Assembly: GCA_965222695.1 (NCBI GenBank)
Contig: OZ244967.1
Location: 5,022,001-5,086,000 of the forward strand
DNA from: UBA7957 sp965222695
Lineage (GTDB): Bacteria > Pseudomonadota > Gammaproteobacteria > Granulosicoccales > Granulosicoccaceae
Direction: 5' to 3'
Length of the DNA stretch: 64,000 bases
Under the pieces are notes generated by a model, which saw only the letters and a program-made list of their open reading frames with translations, ran no database searches and was not told the DNA's origin. Position 1 is the first letter of the stretch, and each line of letters begins with the position of its first letter. Shown one piece after another: positions 25,691-34,483 of the stretch. The position numbers and the translations under genes were made by a program.

Positions 25691-27053
25691 TCCTTATATT
25701 CTGGTCGTGGACGATGAGCCCGATATTGGAAGTCTGGTTCAGGAAATCCTGGAAGATGAAGGCTATAATGTCAGCGTTGCAGATAACGGTGAAAGTGCAC
25801 GAGCTGCAATACAGGAGCAGGCACCCCGATTGGTGTTACTGGATATATGGATGCCGGATGAAGACGGAATCAGTCTGTTGAAAGATCTCAAACGCAGCGG
25901 CCAGCTCAGATTTCCGGTAGTGATGATCTCAGGTCATGGAACGGTTGAAACCGCGGTTGAAGCGACCCGGCACGGGGCGGTGGATTTTATCGAGAAGCCC
26001 CTATCGCTGGCAAAATTGCTGCTTATTGTGGAGAAAGCACTGATCGGCTCATCTGCCACCGGCATCGGCGGATCCGCGGCGAGAGTGGGTGTTCCCGCTG
26101 AGCTGATCGGCAGCAGTGACTATATCAAACAGCTGAGGCAGCAAATCGACGATATGGCCGCGAAGGATCACAATATTGTGATCCGCGGAGAGCATGCGGT
26201 TGGAAAAACCCTGATCGCGCAACATATCCACATAGCCAGCAGCCGTGCCAATGGCCCGTTTATCGTACTGCGATGCGATAGTTTGTCCACCGCGAATTCG
26301 TCGCGTGAACTCTTGGGGGAAAGCGGCCACGGCTCGTTGAATAGCGGTTATCTTGAATCGTCTTCGGATGGAACACTTTTACTGAAAGATGTGGACCAAC
26401 TGCCCGAAACCGCGCAGTCGCTTTTACTGGACGTGATCGAAAAACGGGAAATCCGTCGAATTGGCTCCCTGGCGCGGCAACAACTGAATATCCGTTTCTT
26501 ATCGTCTTGCCGGGACAATTTAGCGGATTTGGTGAGCCGTGGTGAATTTTCGGCCGATTTATATTCCTATCTCGGCGAAGGAGAAATTGTCTGTCAGCCC
26601 TTACGCGAGCATCCGGAAGATATTCCCGCCTTGCTGGATTTTTGCGTGAACTTGTTTGTAGAAACGGAAAATTTACCCTATCGGCACTTTACCGTGGCTG
26701 CACAGAATCGGTTGCGGAATCTGGATTGGCCGGGAAATTTTCTGGAGCTTAAAAACCTGGTGCAGCGTTTGATGATACTCGGCAGCGGGGTGGAAATCGA
26801 TGTTGACGAGATCAATAAGATGCTGGGGGATACGGGCAGATCCGGCATTGAAACGGAGCATGGGTCGGGGATTTCTTTCGATCTGCCGTTGCGCGAGGCG
26901 CGTGCCGCTTTTGAGCGTGCGTATATGCTCCATCAATTACAGCTGGCGGAAGGAAATATCGGAGAGCTGGCCAAACGCGTTGGTATGGAGCGAACCCACC
27001 TTTATCGCAAACTGCGCAGTCTGGAAATAGATCTTGGTAAAGTCAGAGACTGA
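25683..27053 (+). CDS. ntrX: NtrX-like response regulator with degenerate AAA+ domain
   Basis: 456 residues. The receiver domain is intact (VVDDEPD, LLDIWMPDEDG with the phospho-acceptor aspartate, ISGHGTVETAV, DFIEKPL). The central AAA+ domain keeps Walker A (GEHAVGKT) but Walker B reads GTLLLKDVDQL, the sigma-54 contact loop GAFTGA is missing (the equivalent region reads LLGESGHGSLNSG), and the arginine-finger segment is FSADLYSYL instead of a form with arginines. The C-terminal Fis-type helix-turn-helix is intact (GNIGELAKRVGMERTHLYRK). It probably regulates by binding DNA rather than by activating sigma-54. Confidence 0.87.
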   Translation: MGDPYILVVDDEPDIGSLVQEILEDEGYNVSVADNGESARAAIQEQAPRLVLLDIWMPDEDGISLLKDLKRSGQLRFPVVMISGHGTVETAVEATRHGAVDFIEKPLSLAKLLLIVEKALIGSSATGIGGSAARVGVPAELIGSSDYIKQLRQQIDDMAAKDHNIVIRGEHAVGKTLIAQHIHIASSRANGPFIVLRCDSLSTANSSRELLGESGHGSLNSGYLESSSDGTLLLKDVDQLPETAQSLLLDVIEKREIRRIGSLARQQLNIRFLSSCRDNLADLVSRGEFSADLYSYLGEGEIVCQPLREHPEDIPALLDFCVNLFVETENLPYRHFTVAAQNRLRNLDWPGNFLELKNLVQRLMILGSGVEIDVDEINKMLGDTGRSGIETEHGSGISFDLPLREARAAFERAYMLHQLQLAEGNIGELAKRVGMERTHLYRKLRSLEIDLGKVRD

Positions 27054-27166
27054 ATCGCGATTGAGTCACGCTTTAGGCAGCGGGCCCATTTACTTGACGA
27101 CAATAATGTCGCATTTTCGGTACAATTACACGGTTATTTCCTTAATGTGTTGACCGGACAGCTCGA

Positions 27167-28543
27167 ATGAAAATAATCGTCCTGGGAGCGGGGCAGGTTG
27201 GTTCAACTGTTGCCCACAGTCTTGCTCGTGAAAACAACGATGTAACCGTCATTGATACCGAGGCTGAAGTTCTGGAGGAGTTGCACAATACCCTTGACCT
27301 TAGGACGATTCAGGGAAGCGGGTCGCACCCCCATATCCTAAAACAGGCGGGTGCGGAGGATGCCGATATGATCGTCGCCGCCACCAACGCTGATGAAGTT
27401 AATATGGTGGCCTGCCAGATAGCCTATTCGATGTTCCATACGCCCACCAAAATAGCTCGCATCCGCTCTCAGGGATATCTTGCAGAGGGTGCGCAGCTGT
27501 TTAAGAATGATCATATTCCCGTTGATGTATTGATTAGTCCCGAGAGGCTGGTCACAGATCACATCGAGCGAATTATCGAGCATCCGGGAGCCTTGCAGGT
27601 GGTCGATTTTGCCGAGGGGCGGGTACGGCTGGTAGGGGTCACAGTCGACGAACAGGCACCGATGAACGGCATGTCCATAGGAGTGATGAATAAACTCTTG
27701 CCCGATGTGGAAACCCGTATTGCCGTTATATACAGGGAGGAAAAAGCAATTTTTCCAAAAGGAAACACTGTCATTAAAACCGATGATATAGTGTTTTTTC
27801 TGGCTTCGCGATACGACACCCGGGAAGTCATGGCTAAGTTCTGTACTCTGGGCAAGCCTAACCGCAGAATCATGATTGCCGGGGGAGGCAATATCGGAAG
27901 CGGGCTGGCGCATCGGCTTGAAGGCAGGTATCAGGTCAAAATCATTGAAGCGAACGCAGAGCGGGCCGATGTACTGGCGGCCGAACTTAAGGACACGCTG
28001 GTTTTCGAGGGTGATGCAGCCGACCACGATTTGCTGATCTCTGAGAATATCCAGGATATGGATGTCTTTTGTGCGCTGACCAATGATGACGAAGCCAATA
28101 TTCTTTCCGCCATGCTGGCAAAGCGCATGGGGGCGGGTAAGGTGATGTCCCTGATCAATCGACCCGCCTATGTCGATCTGGTTGAACGAGGATTTATCGA
28201 TGTTGCGGTATCGCCGCAGCAGATCACCATTGGTGCGCTGTTGACGCACATAAGGCGAGGAGACGTTGTCGCAGTATATTCTCTGAGAAAGGGCGCGGCT
28301 GAAGCCATGGAGGCCATAGCGCATGGCGATGAAAACACATCCAAGGTCGTGGGACGCAGGATAGAGGATCTGCCTTTACCCGAGGGTGCCACCATAGGCG
28401 CATTGGTACGCGACGCTAAGCTGCTTATCGCTCATCATGATACGCAAATCCAATCTCAGGACCATGTCATCATGCTTGTGGTTAACAAGGAACAGATACC
28501 GGATGTAGAAAAACTCTTCCAGGTAGATGTCACCTTTATCTAG
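27167..28543 (+). CDS. trkA: Trk potassium uptake regulator TrkA
   Basis: Cytosolic NAD(H)-binding gating ring of the Trk K+ uptake system. 458 residues arranged as two RCK units: first Rossmann motif GAGQVGSTVAHSLA at residues 6-19 with DNDVTVIDT-like ends, second GGGNIGSGLAHRL near 241, each followed by a TrkA-C domain. Full length. It lies 33 bases before trkH, its membrane partner. Confidence 0.95.
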   Translation: MKIIVLGAGQVGSTVAHSLARENNDVTVIDTEAEVLEELHNTLDLRTIQGSGSHPHILKQAGAEDADMIVAATNADEVNMVACQIAYSMFHTPTKIARIRSQGYLAEGAQLFKNDHIPVDVLISPERLVTDHIERIIEHPGALQVVDFAEGRVRLVGVTVDEQAPMNGMSIGVMNKLLPDVETRIAVIYREEKAIFPKGNTVIKTDDIVFFLASRYDTREVMAKFCTLGKPNRRIMIAGGGNIGSGLAHRLEGRYQVKIIEANAERADVLAAELKDTLVFEGDAADHDLLISENIQDMDVFCALTNDDEANILSAMLAKRMGAGKVMSLINRPAYVDLVERGFIDVAVSPQQITIGALLTHIRRGDVVAVYSLRKGAAEAMEAIAHGDENTSKVVGRRIEDLPLPEGATIGALVRDAKLLIAHHDTQIQSQDHVIMLVVNKEQIPDVEKLFQVDVTFI

Positions 28544-28576
28544 TACATCGACAACATCGCCTAAGGAATTTCCGGT

Positions 28577-30022
28577 ATGCAGTTTAACGTTATTCAGCGA
28601 GTACTCGGAGTTTTACTGTCTTTGTTCAGTGCGACGCTTATCCCTCCTGTCATTGTTTCCTTATATTACAACGATGGAGCGATGGTCTCTTTTATCGACG
28701 CCTTCGGCCTGACTCTGGTTACCGGCCTGCTGCTGTTGTGGCCTGTAAGGAAGGAAAATTCGCAGTTGCGTTTGCGGGACGGATTTATCGTTGTGGTGTT
28801 ATTTTGGACCGTGCTGGGCATATTCGGCGCACTTCCCTTATACATGCATGATCCCCTGAATCTGACAATTGCAGGTGCGGTATTTGAATCGCTCTCCGGT
28901 CTTACAACCACAGGCGCGACAGTCATTGTCGGCCTGGATTCTCTGCCGCGGTCGATATTGTTTTACCGGCAGCAAGTACAGTGGCTTGGCGGCATGGGGT
29001 TGATTGTACTCGCGGTTGCCATTCTTCCCATGCTCGGTATCGGCGGAATGCAGCTTTACAAGGCGGAGACACCCGGTCCGCAGAAAGATAAATTAACTCC
29101 CCGCGTGGCGGAAACGGCGAAAGCACTTTGGTTTATATACGTCGCGCTGACAGTGATTTGCATGCTAGCCTATTGGCTTGCCGGCATGTCTTTATTCGAT
29201 GCTATAGGCCACAGTTTTTCAACCGTGGCAATCGGAGGCTTTTCAACTCATGATGCCAGTCTTGGTTATTTTAACAGCCGACTGATTGAAATGATTGCGG
29301 TGGTATTTATGGTGGTTTCAGGGGTGAATTTCGCTCTGCATTTCATGGCGGTGAGATCGCTGTCCTTTTCTCCCTACAAGCGCGACAGCGAGTTCAAAGC
29401 TTACGCTATTGTTTTGGTATCGGTGACGCTGGTAACCAGCCTTTATCTATACATCACGCATACCGAGGGACTCTCGGATGCCTTCTTCGACGGGATTTTT
29501 CACGCGGTTTCGATAGGCACGACCACCGGATTTACGACCAGGGAATATTTTAACTGGCCCGGATTTTTACCCGTGATGTTACTGTTCGCCAGCTTCGTCG
29601 GTGGCTGCGCCGGTTCCACCGGCGGAGGGATGAAGGTTATACGTTTCTTGTTACTGCTGAAACAGGGTATGCGGGAATTGACCCGTTTGATTCATCCAAA
29701 AGCCAAGATTCTGGTCAAGATCGGCAACCATCCCATGCCGGACAGGGTTATAGAAGCTGTGTGGGGATTTTTCGCAACTTATGTCGCTATATTTGCAGTG
29801 ATGCTATTGCTGATGATGGCTGCGGGACTTGATCAGGTAACGGCTTTTTCGGCAGTGGCCGCCTGCCTGAACAATCTCGGACCGGGCCTAGGTGAGGTGG
29901 GTTCAAATTACGCCACATTGAGCGATGGTCCACTGGTCATTTTATGTTTTGCCATGCTTTTGGGTCGGTTGGAAATTTTCACCTTGCTGGTTCTCTTCAC
30001 ACCCGCATTCTGGAAAAAATAG
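28577..30022 (+). CDS. trkH: Trk potassium transporter membrane subunit TrkH
   Basis: 481-residue potassium channel-like subunit. Four pore-loop repeats are visible, with filters such as LTTTGATV, HSFSTVAIGGFSTHD, SIGTTTGFTTREY and CLNNLGPGLGEVG. The GGCAGSTGGGMKVIR intramembrane loop is conserved. It works with TrkA to take up K+, driven by membrane potential or protons. Start ATG 28577. Confidence 0.96.
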   Translation: MQFNVIQRVLGVLLSLFSATLIPPVIVSLYYNDGAMVSFIDAFGLTLVTGLLLLWPVRKENSQLRLRDGFIVVVLFWTVLGIFGALPLYMHDPLNLTIAGAVFESLSGLTTTGATVIVGLDSLPRSILFYRQQVQWLGGMGLIVLAVAILPMLGIGGMQLYKAETPGPQKDKLTPRVAETAKALWFIYVALTVICMLAYWLAGMSLFDAIGHSFSTVAIGGFSTHDASLGYFNSRLIEMIAVVFMVVSGVNFALHFMAVRSLSFSPYKRDSEFKAYAIVLVSVTLVTSLYLYITHTEGLSDAFFDGIFHAVSIGTTTGFTTREYFNWPGFLPVMLLFASFVGGCAGSTGGGMKVIRFLLLLKQGMRELTRLIHPKAKILVKIGNHPMPDRVIEAVWGFFATYVAIFAVMLLLMMAAGLDQVTAFSAVAACLNNLGPGLGEVGSNYATLSDGPLVILCFAMLLGRLEIFTLLVLFTPAFWKK

Positions 30023-30024
30023 TC

Positions 30025-30615
30025 ATGTCTTCCGACGAACAGAAGAAATGGGATCAACGCTACACAAACCACCCAGTCGTCGAACCCCGGGCCGCTGAAG
30101 TGCTAGCCTGCAATTTACATTTATTACCCTCGAAAGGAAAAGCACTGGACCTGGCATGCGGCCTTGGCGCTAATGCTATATTGCTGGCAAAATCAGGGCT
30201 TCAAACATCCGCCTGGGATATTTCTCCCGTCGCACTAAAGGATTTGCAAAATCGCAGCCGAAAGCTGAAACTTCGAATAGAGACACAAACTCGTGATGTT
30301 GTCAAAGAACCACCGGCAACTTCCTCTTTTGATCTTATTGTGATTTCCCGTTTTCTAGACCGCGGCTTGTTTCCGCATTTAATCGACGCCGTTAAAGCGG
30401 GGGGGCTTTTGTTTTACCAGACGTTCACTGCAGAAAATACGGGTACGGGCGGGCCGAGCAATGCGGATTTTTTATTGAAAAAAAATGAATTACTGCACCT
30501 CTTTCGCGGTCTGACCGTTGTGTCTTTCCGGGACGAAGGGCGGATTGGCAGTTTACAGCAGGGATTAAGGAACGAGTCCTGGATAATCGTGAAAAAGGAG
30601 GAGAAAGACAAATGA
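30025..30615 (+). CDS. Class I SAM-dependent methyltransferase
   Basis: 196 residues from ATG 30025, two bases after the trkH stop. SAM-binding motifs: KALDLACGLGANAILLAKSG (motif I), SAWDISPVAL (motif II) and SFDLIVISRFLDRGLFPHLI (motif IV). The family resembles the TehB-like methyltransferases annotated in tellurite resistance, but the natural substrate is unknown. The ATGA overlap with the TPR gene and the strong AAGGAGGAG ribosome site shared at the junction suggest coupled translation. Confidence 0.8.
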   Translation: MSSDEQKKWDQRYTNHPVVEPRAAEVLACNLHLLPSKGKALDLACGLGANAILLAKSGLQTSAWDISPVALKDLQNRSRKLKLRIETQTRDVVKEPPATSSFDLIVISRFLDRGLFPHLIDAVKAGGLLFYQTFTAENTGTGGPSNADFLLKKNELLHLFRGLTVVSFRDEGRIGSLQQGLRNESWIIVKKEEKDK

Positions 30616-30938
30616 AAGATACCAGTGTGTTTGAACAAATGCTGGAAATGGGAAAGGATAATGCTTTGCTGCGTTTCACTTTAGGTTCGGCCTTTTTTAA
30701 ACAACAGCGGTACGGTGAAGCGGTTGAACATTTACAAAAAGCGGTGGAGTTTACGCCAGACTACACGGCCGCCTGGAAAATTCTCGGGCGTGCATTATTG
30801 GCTGCCGAGAAATATGAAGGTGCCAAAGATGCGTTTATTAAGGGTATACAGACGGCGAAAGACAAAGGTGACAAACAAGCCGAGAAGGAGATGGCGGTTT
30901 TTCTGAAGCGGGCTGAAAAGCGAATTAATACGAAATGA
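30612..30938 (+). CDS. TPR repeat protein
   Basis: 108 residues containing two to three tetratricopeptide repeats (ALLRFTLGSAFFKQQRYGEA; PDYTAAWKILGRALLAAEKY; DAFIKGIQTAKDKGDKQA). No signal peptide, so cytosolic; probably a protein-protein interaction adaptor. AAGGAGGAG precedes the ATG and the start overlaps the methyltransferase stop by 4 bases. The partner is unknown. Confidence 0.8.
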   Translation: MKDTSVFEQMLEMGKDNALLRFTLGSAFFKQQRYGEAVEHLQKAVEFTPDYTAAWKILGRALLAAEKYEGAKDAFIKGIQTAKDKGDKQAEKEMAVFLKRAEKRINTK

Positions 30939-30962
30939 CCCCGGGCTGAGATCCTGTTCAAG

Positions 30963-31958
30963 ATGCCTGAAATTCGGAAATCGCGGATGGGAAGTATGAG
31001 TGGCAGCTGTACCCATCTGAGCCTGAATCACTTTCACCCCAGGTACTGGCCGACCTGGTTTATTATAGGCTTATTATCCATACTGTGGTTAATACCCCGC
31101 CGGCAACGTGACGCTCTGGCCGCACGGATGGCGGATTTGTATGCAAGAAAAGACAGCAATCATCGTCATTACGCCCAAGTCAATCTCGCCCTTTGCTTTC
31201 CTCATCTGTCCATCCATGAACGCCGGCAGATGCTGAGAACGCATTTTCGGCGTTTCTTCCAGGTCATGAGCGACTCTCCGCTGTTTTGGTGGGGCAGTGA
31301 TGCCATGATAAAAAAACGTGTCTTTGTTAGCGGTCAGGAGGCAGCCGATAAAGCCATTCGAAACGGTGAGAGTGTTATCTTTTTAGTGAGCCACAGCATT
31401 GCTCTGGATGTATGCAGCAGCCTTTTGACCATCGATTATCCAATGCAGGGTGTGTATAAACCCTTTAAAAATGCGGTGTTCGAATGGCTGGTTTTTCGCA
31501 TGCGCACGAAACGTGGTGGCAGGCTTGCGGCACGAGGCGAAGGATTCAAAACGGTGATCCGTGATCTTAAGAAAGGTGTGACACTGTTTTATCTGAGCGA
31601 TGAAGATTTAGGGCGCGAAGGGTCAGTATTTGCTCCTTTTTTCGGTCAATCCAAAGCGACACTCGCCATGTTGCCGAGAATTACAAAAATCGCTGATGCG
31701 AAAGTATTTCCTGTCTACGCTCACTACTTGCCGGAATGCGGAAAATATCAGATCAGCATTTTACCTCAGCTTCATGATTATCCGGACGGTGATCCTTACA
31801 CAGATGCAAAACGAATGAACGAAGTGACGGAAGAATCTATTATGATTTGCCCGGAACAGTATCTGTGGAAACTGCGGCTTTTTAAAACTCAGGCAAACCC
31901 GGCACACAAAGCGCCCTATAAAAAGGTCAAGGAAGGATCGTTGAAGCTGGAGATCTGA
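30963..31958 (+). CDS. Lipid A biosynthesis acyltransferase (LpxL/HtrB-like)
   Basis: 331 residues. One N-terminal membrane segment (about 28-45, WPTWFIIGLLSILWLIP) precedes an acyltransferase domain with the catalytic pair in HSIALD, the GVYKPFKN and FRMRTKRGGRL substrate-site motifs and the FYLSDEDLGREGSVFAPFFG signature typical of the family. Expected to add secondary acyl chains to lipid A at the inner membrane. The acyl chain and position cannot be told by eye. Confidence 0.85.
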   Translation: MPEIRKSRMGSMSGSCTHLSLNHFHPRYWPTWFIIGLLSILWLIPRRQRDALAARMADLYARKDSNHRHYAQVNLALCFPHLSIHERRQMLRTHFRRFFQVMSDSPLFWWGSDAMIKKRVFVSGQEAADKAIRNGESVIFLVSHSIALDVCSSLLTIDYPMQGVYKPFKNAVFEWLVFRMRTKRGGRLAARGEGFKTVIRDLKKGVTLFYLSDEDLGREGSVFAPFFGQSKATLAMLPRITKIADAKVFPVYAHYLPECGKYQISILPQLHDYPDGDPYTDAKRMNEVTEESIMICPEQYLWKLRLFKTQANPAHKAPYKKVKEGSLKLEI

Positions 31959-32269
31959 ATTTTACGGATCCTCGTCTATGTATGATGCAAGTGGCCATAG
32001 CATCGCACTCAGCGCGATATGGGTTGTGTATTTTCTTCTTAAATTGCAAGTCAGGATCAGCGTTGTAAAAACCATGTATCTTGATATAAGCGAGTCATAA
32101 AATGCACGGTTTATTGCGTTAAAATATTGACAGCATGTGTCCGTTGCCGATCCGCCCCATAGCTTGTAATATAAATGACCTCCATCTGTTTTTTTAAATG
32201 TACAAGATATTGGTGTACTGATACTATCTCACATTATTGTTGAGTTCCCATAACCCGGATCTAATCCCG
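31959..32269. other. Intergenic region without recognised gene
   Basis: 311 bases of rather AT-rich sequence between the acyltransferase and the outer membrane protein gene. A 40-codon frame (31978-32100) has no ribosome site and no recognisable product. No RNA gene, repeat or terminator was identified; the promoter of the following gene should be here. Confidence 0.4.
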
Positions 32270-32890
32270 ATGACAAAATATATTTCAACCCTTATCTTGC
32301 TGGCTATATTGCCGATCACCCATGCTCATGCCGAATATCTCGGACTGCCCTACGGCCGCTCTGCCGATATTTCAAGCCATGCCGAATTGGCAGTGGAAGG
32401 TGGTGTTCAATTGGGCGACATCGACAATTTTATGGCGCGCGCATCTTTAAAATTAAATGACAGGCTCAGCCTTTATGGTGACCTGGGTTTTTCGGATGCC
32501 GACCATTCGGTTGGTTCAGATTCCGGTGTCAGCTTCGGCGGAGGCGCGGTCTTTGGTTTGGGCCAGTTGGCCGAAGGAGTGGATTTTGGCGGGCTTGCAA
32601 GCCTTCATCTCGCATCCACGGGAGATCTGGACTGGACAGACTTGGCATTTCGGGTCATTGCCAGCGGCGAGCTGCCCGTTCAGGATATTAAGGCTGCCTG
32701 GTATGGCAGTCTCGGAATAGAGTTCCTCGATGTCTCGGTCGATAATTGCCGAATCTGTGATGCGGATGATACGGAATTCGCATTCGGAGGCGGTATTATT
32801 TATCCGATCGGCCCCGGCGAGGCTTATGGAGGTCTCGATTACGTTGATGATTTAACCATCGGCGGTGGTTACAGAATCAGCCTGAGATAG
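32270..32890 (+). CDS. Small outer membrane beta-barrel protein (hypothetical)
   Basis: 206 residues from ATG 32270, chosen because it starts a clear signal peptide (MTKYISTLILLAILPITHAHA). The mature part has alternating hydrophobic strands (AELAVEGGVQLGDIDNFMAR; RLSLYGDLGFSDAD; GVSFGGGAVFGLGQL) and ends in YRISLR, a barrel-like pattern. Two close cysteines occur in DNCRICDADDTEF. I do not recognise a named family. The gene stands alone. Confidence 0.6.
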   Translation: MTKYISTLILLAILPITHAHAEYLGLPYGRSADISSHAELAVEGGVQLGDIDNFMARASLKLNDRLSLYGDLGFSDADHSVGSDSGVSFGGGAVFGLGQLAEGVDFGGLASLHLASTGDLDWTDLAFRVIASGELPVQDIKAAWYGSLGIEFLDVSVDNCRICDADDTEFAFGGGIIYPIGPGEAYGGLDYVDDLTIGGGYRISLR

Positions 32891-33068
32891 GAATTCTCAG
32901 GGGAAACTCACCATTCCCTGCCGCAAAGCGGGTGAGAACGCCGCAATTTCCGCATTTTTCTGAGGTGAATGTAATCTCAATCAGTTTGCTCCGCAGCATG
33001 AAAATTGCTTTAACTGGGTCCTGATTGATTAATATTGCGGACCCGGCTGTTTCCGCAGGGGCAGGCCA

Positions 33069-34463
33069 ATGCTGAAAATACTGCTGATCCCTATCGGCGT
33101 TTTATTAAGTTATTCGTCTTTATGGGCTATGTCTCATGAGGATGCCCGTCACCTGCTTTCCCGCAGCGGTTTTGACGAACCGCCCGACACCGTTGTGACG
33201 CTTGCCCGGCTGAGCAGGCAGGCAGGGGTTGATCTTATCGTAAGATCGGCTGATACCGCATGGCAAGTCGAACCGCCTGGCTGGACGTCTCAGGATAAGC
33301 GCATATTTAAACCCAGTACCGGGATGAGTCGCGTACAGCGTCGAGAAGCCAAACGTAAACATATTGATCATCATCGCGAGTGGCTGTATGAGCTGCAGGA
33401 CTGGTTGCTGGAACAGGCGGTTAAGAGTTCATCGCCGCTTGCCGAGCGCATGACCTATTTCTGGCAAAATCACTTTACTTCCTCTTGGCTGAAGGTGCGC
33501 CAGACTCAGCTGATGTTCGATCAACTGACGCTGCTACGCACAAACGCCCTGGGGAGTTACGCCGAAATGTTGAAAGGCATAGTGCGCGACCCGGCCATGC
33601 TGGTGTATCTGGACAATCAACAGAATAAAAAGCACAAACCCAACGAGAATCTGGCCCGCGAACTTCTTGAGTTATTCAGTCTGGGCGAGGGGAATTACTC
33701 GGAGAAAGATATTAAAGAAGCAGCCCGCGCTCTAAGCGGCTGGTCAGTCGATAAAGACGCCGCTTTTGTCATCAAGAAAAAACAGCACGACGACGGTGAG
33801 AAAACTTTTCTGGGTGAGACCGGTCATTTCGACGGCGACGATATTGTCGACACCATACTTCGGCAGGATTCGACGGCGGAATTCATCGTGACAAAACTCT
33901 GGAGAGAGTTTATTTCTCCGGCTTCCGATAAAGACGAGGTATCCAGACTTGCTAAACTTTTCCGTGATAGCGGCTATCAAATCAAACCTCTGCTGACCGC
34001 GCTCTTTACCACTGATCAATTCTGGGCGGAGGAAAACCGCGGCAGCCTGATTAAATCCCCATTGCAGTTTGTCGTGGGGACAATCCGCAGCCTGGAAATT
34101 CCGGTTGAGAATTACAGACCTCTGGCCAAAGCCAGCCGGGCCATGGGTCAGCGTCTTTTCAATCCACCCAATGTCAAAGGCTGGCCGGGTGGTATCGACT
34201 GGATACACTCCTCAACCTTAATATCCCGAAAAAACTTTCTTGCCAGAGCACTACGCGGCCAGGATATGAAAAATGCAGCAATGCTGATGCAGGCAGCAAA
34301 CAATCGGCAAAACTCTCCATTGGAAAATTTTGCAGAAGGCATTCCTATAAAAGCGATAGAAAAAATGTTGCTGTGCTGTGCACCCGCCGCTGTTGAGCAC
34401 AGGGGCAGTCGCGAGCAGCAAATACGCGACTTGTTGTTTGACCCCGTGTATCAGCTCAATTAA
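33069..34463 (+). CDS. DUF1800 domain protein
   Basis: 464 residues with a signal peptide (about 1-20, ending SSLWA). DUF1800 features: the N-terminal EDARHLLSRSGF, the helical WLYELQDWLLEQAVKSSSPL, RMTYFWQNHFTSSWLKV, NENLARELLELFSLGEGNY and FNPPNVKGWPGGIDWI. These proteins nearly always occur with a DUF1501 protein, encoded here 20 bases downstream; the pair is exported, but its biochemical role is unknown. Confidence 0.88.
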   Translation: MLKILLIPIGVLLSYSSLWAMSHEDARHLLSRSGFDEPPDTVVTLARLSRQAGVDLIVRSADTAWQVEPPGWTSQDKRIFKPSTGMSRVQRREAKRKHIDHHREWLYELQDWLLEQAVKSSSPLAERMTYFWQNHFTSSWLKVRQTQLMFDQLTLLRTNALGSYAEMLKGIVRDPAMLVYLDNQQNKKHKPNENLARELLELFSLGEGNYSEKDIKEAARALSGWSVDKDAAFVIKKKQHDDGEKTFLGETGHFDGDDIVDTILRQDSTAEFIVTKLWREFISPASDKDEVSRLAKLFRDSGYQIKPLLTALFTTDQFWAEENRGSLIKSPLQFVVGTIRSLEIPVENYRPLAKASRAMGQRLFNPPNVKGWPGGIDWIHSSTLISRKNFLARALRGQDMKNAAMLMQAANNRQNSPLENFAEGIPIKAIEKMLLCCAPAAVEHRGSREQQIRDLLFDPVYQLN

Positions 34464-34483
34464 TACGCACGAGTGGAGGGATA

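Noticed and set aside
27094..27126. TTGACG and TACAAT before trkA, with CGACA-N4-TGTCG
   Set aside because: The spacer is 21 bp, too long for a usual promoter; the short dyad has no T-run for a terminator.
27338..28324. 328-codon open frame on the minus strand, opposite trkA
   Set aside because: The plus strand encodes a complete, well conserved TrkA. The antisense frame has no recognisable domain and no ribosome site.
31978..32100. 40-codon frame after the LpxL-like gene (MYDASGHSIALSAIW...)
   Set aside because: No ribosome site, no recognised family and too short to judge.
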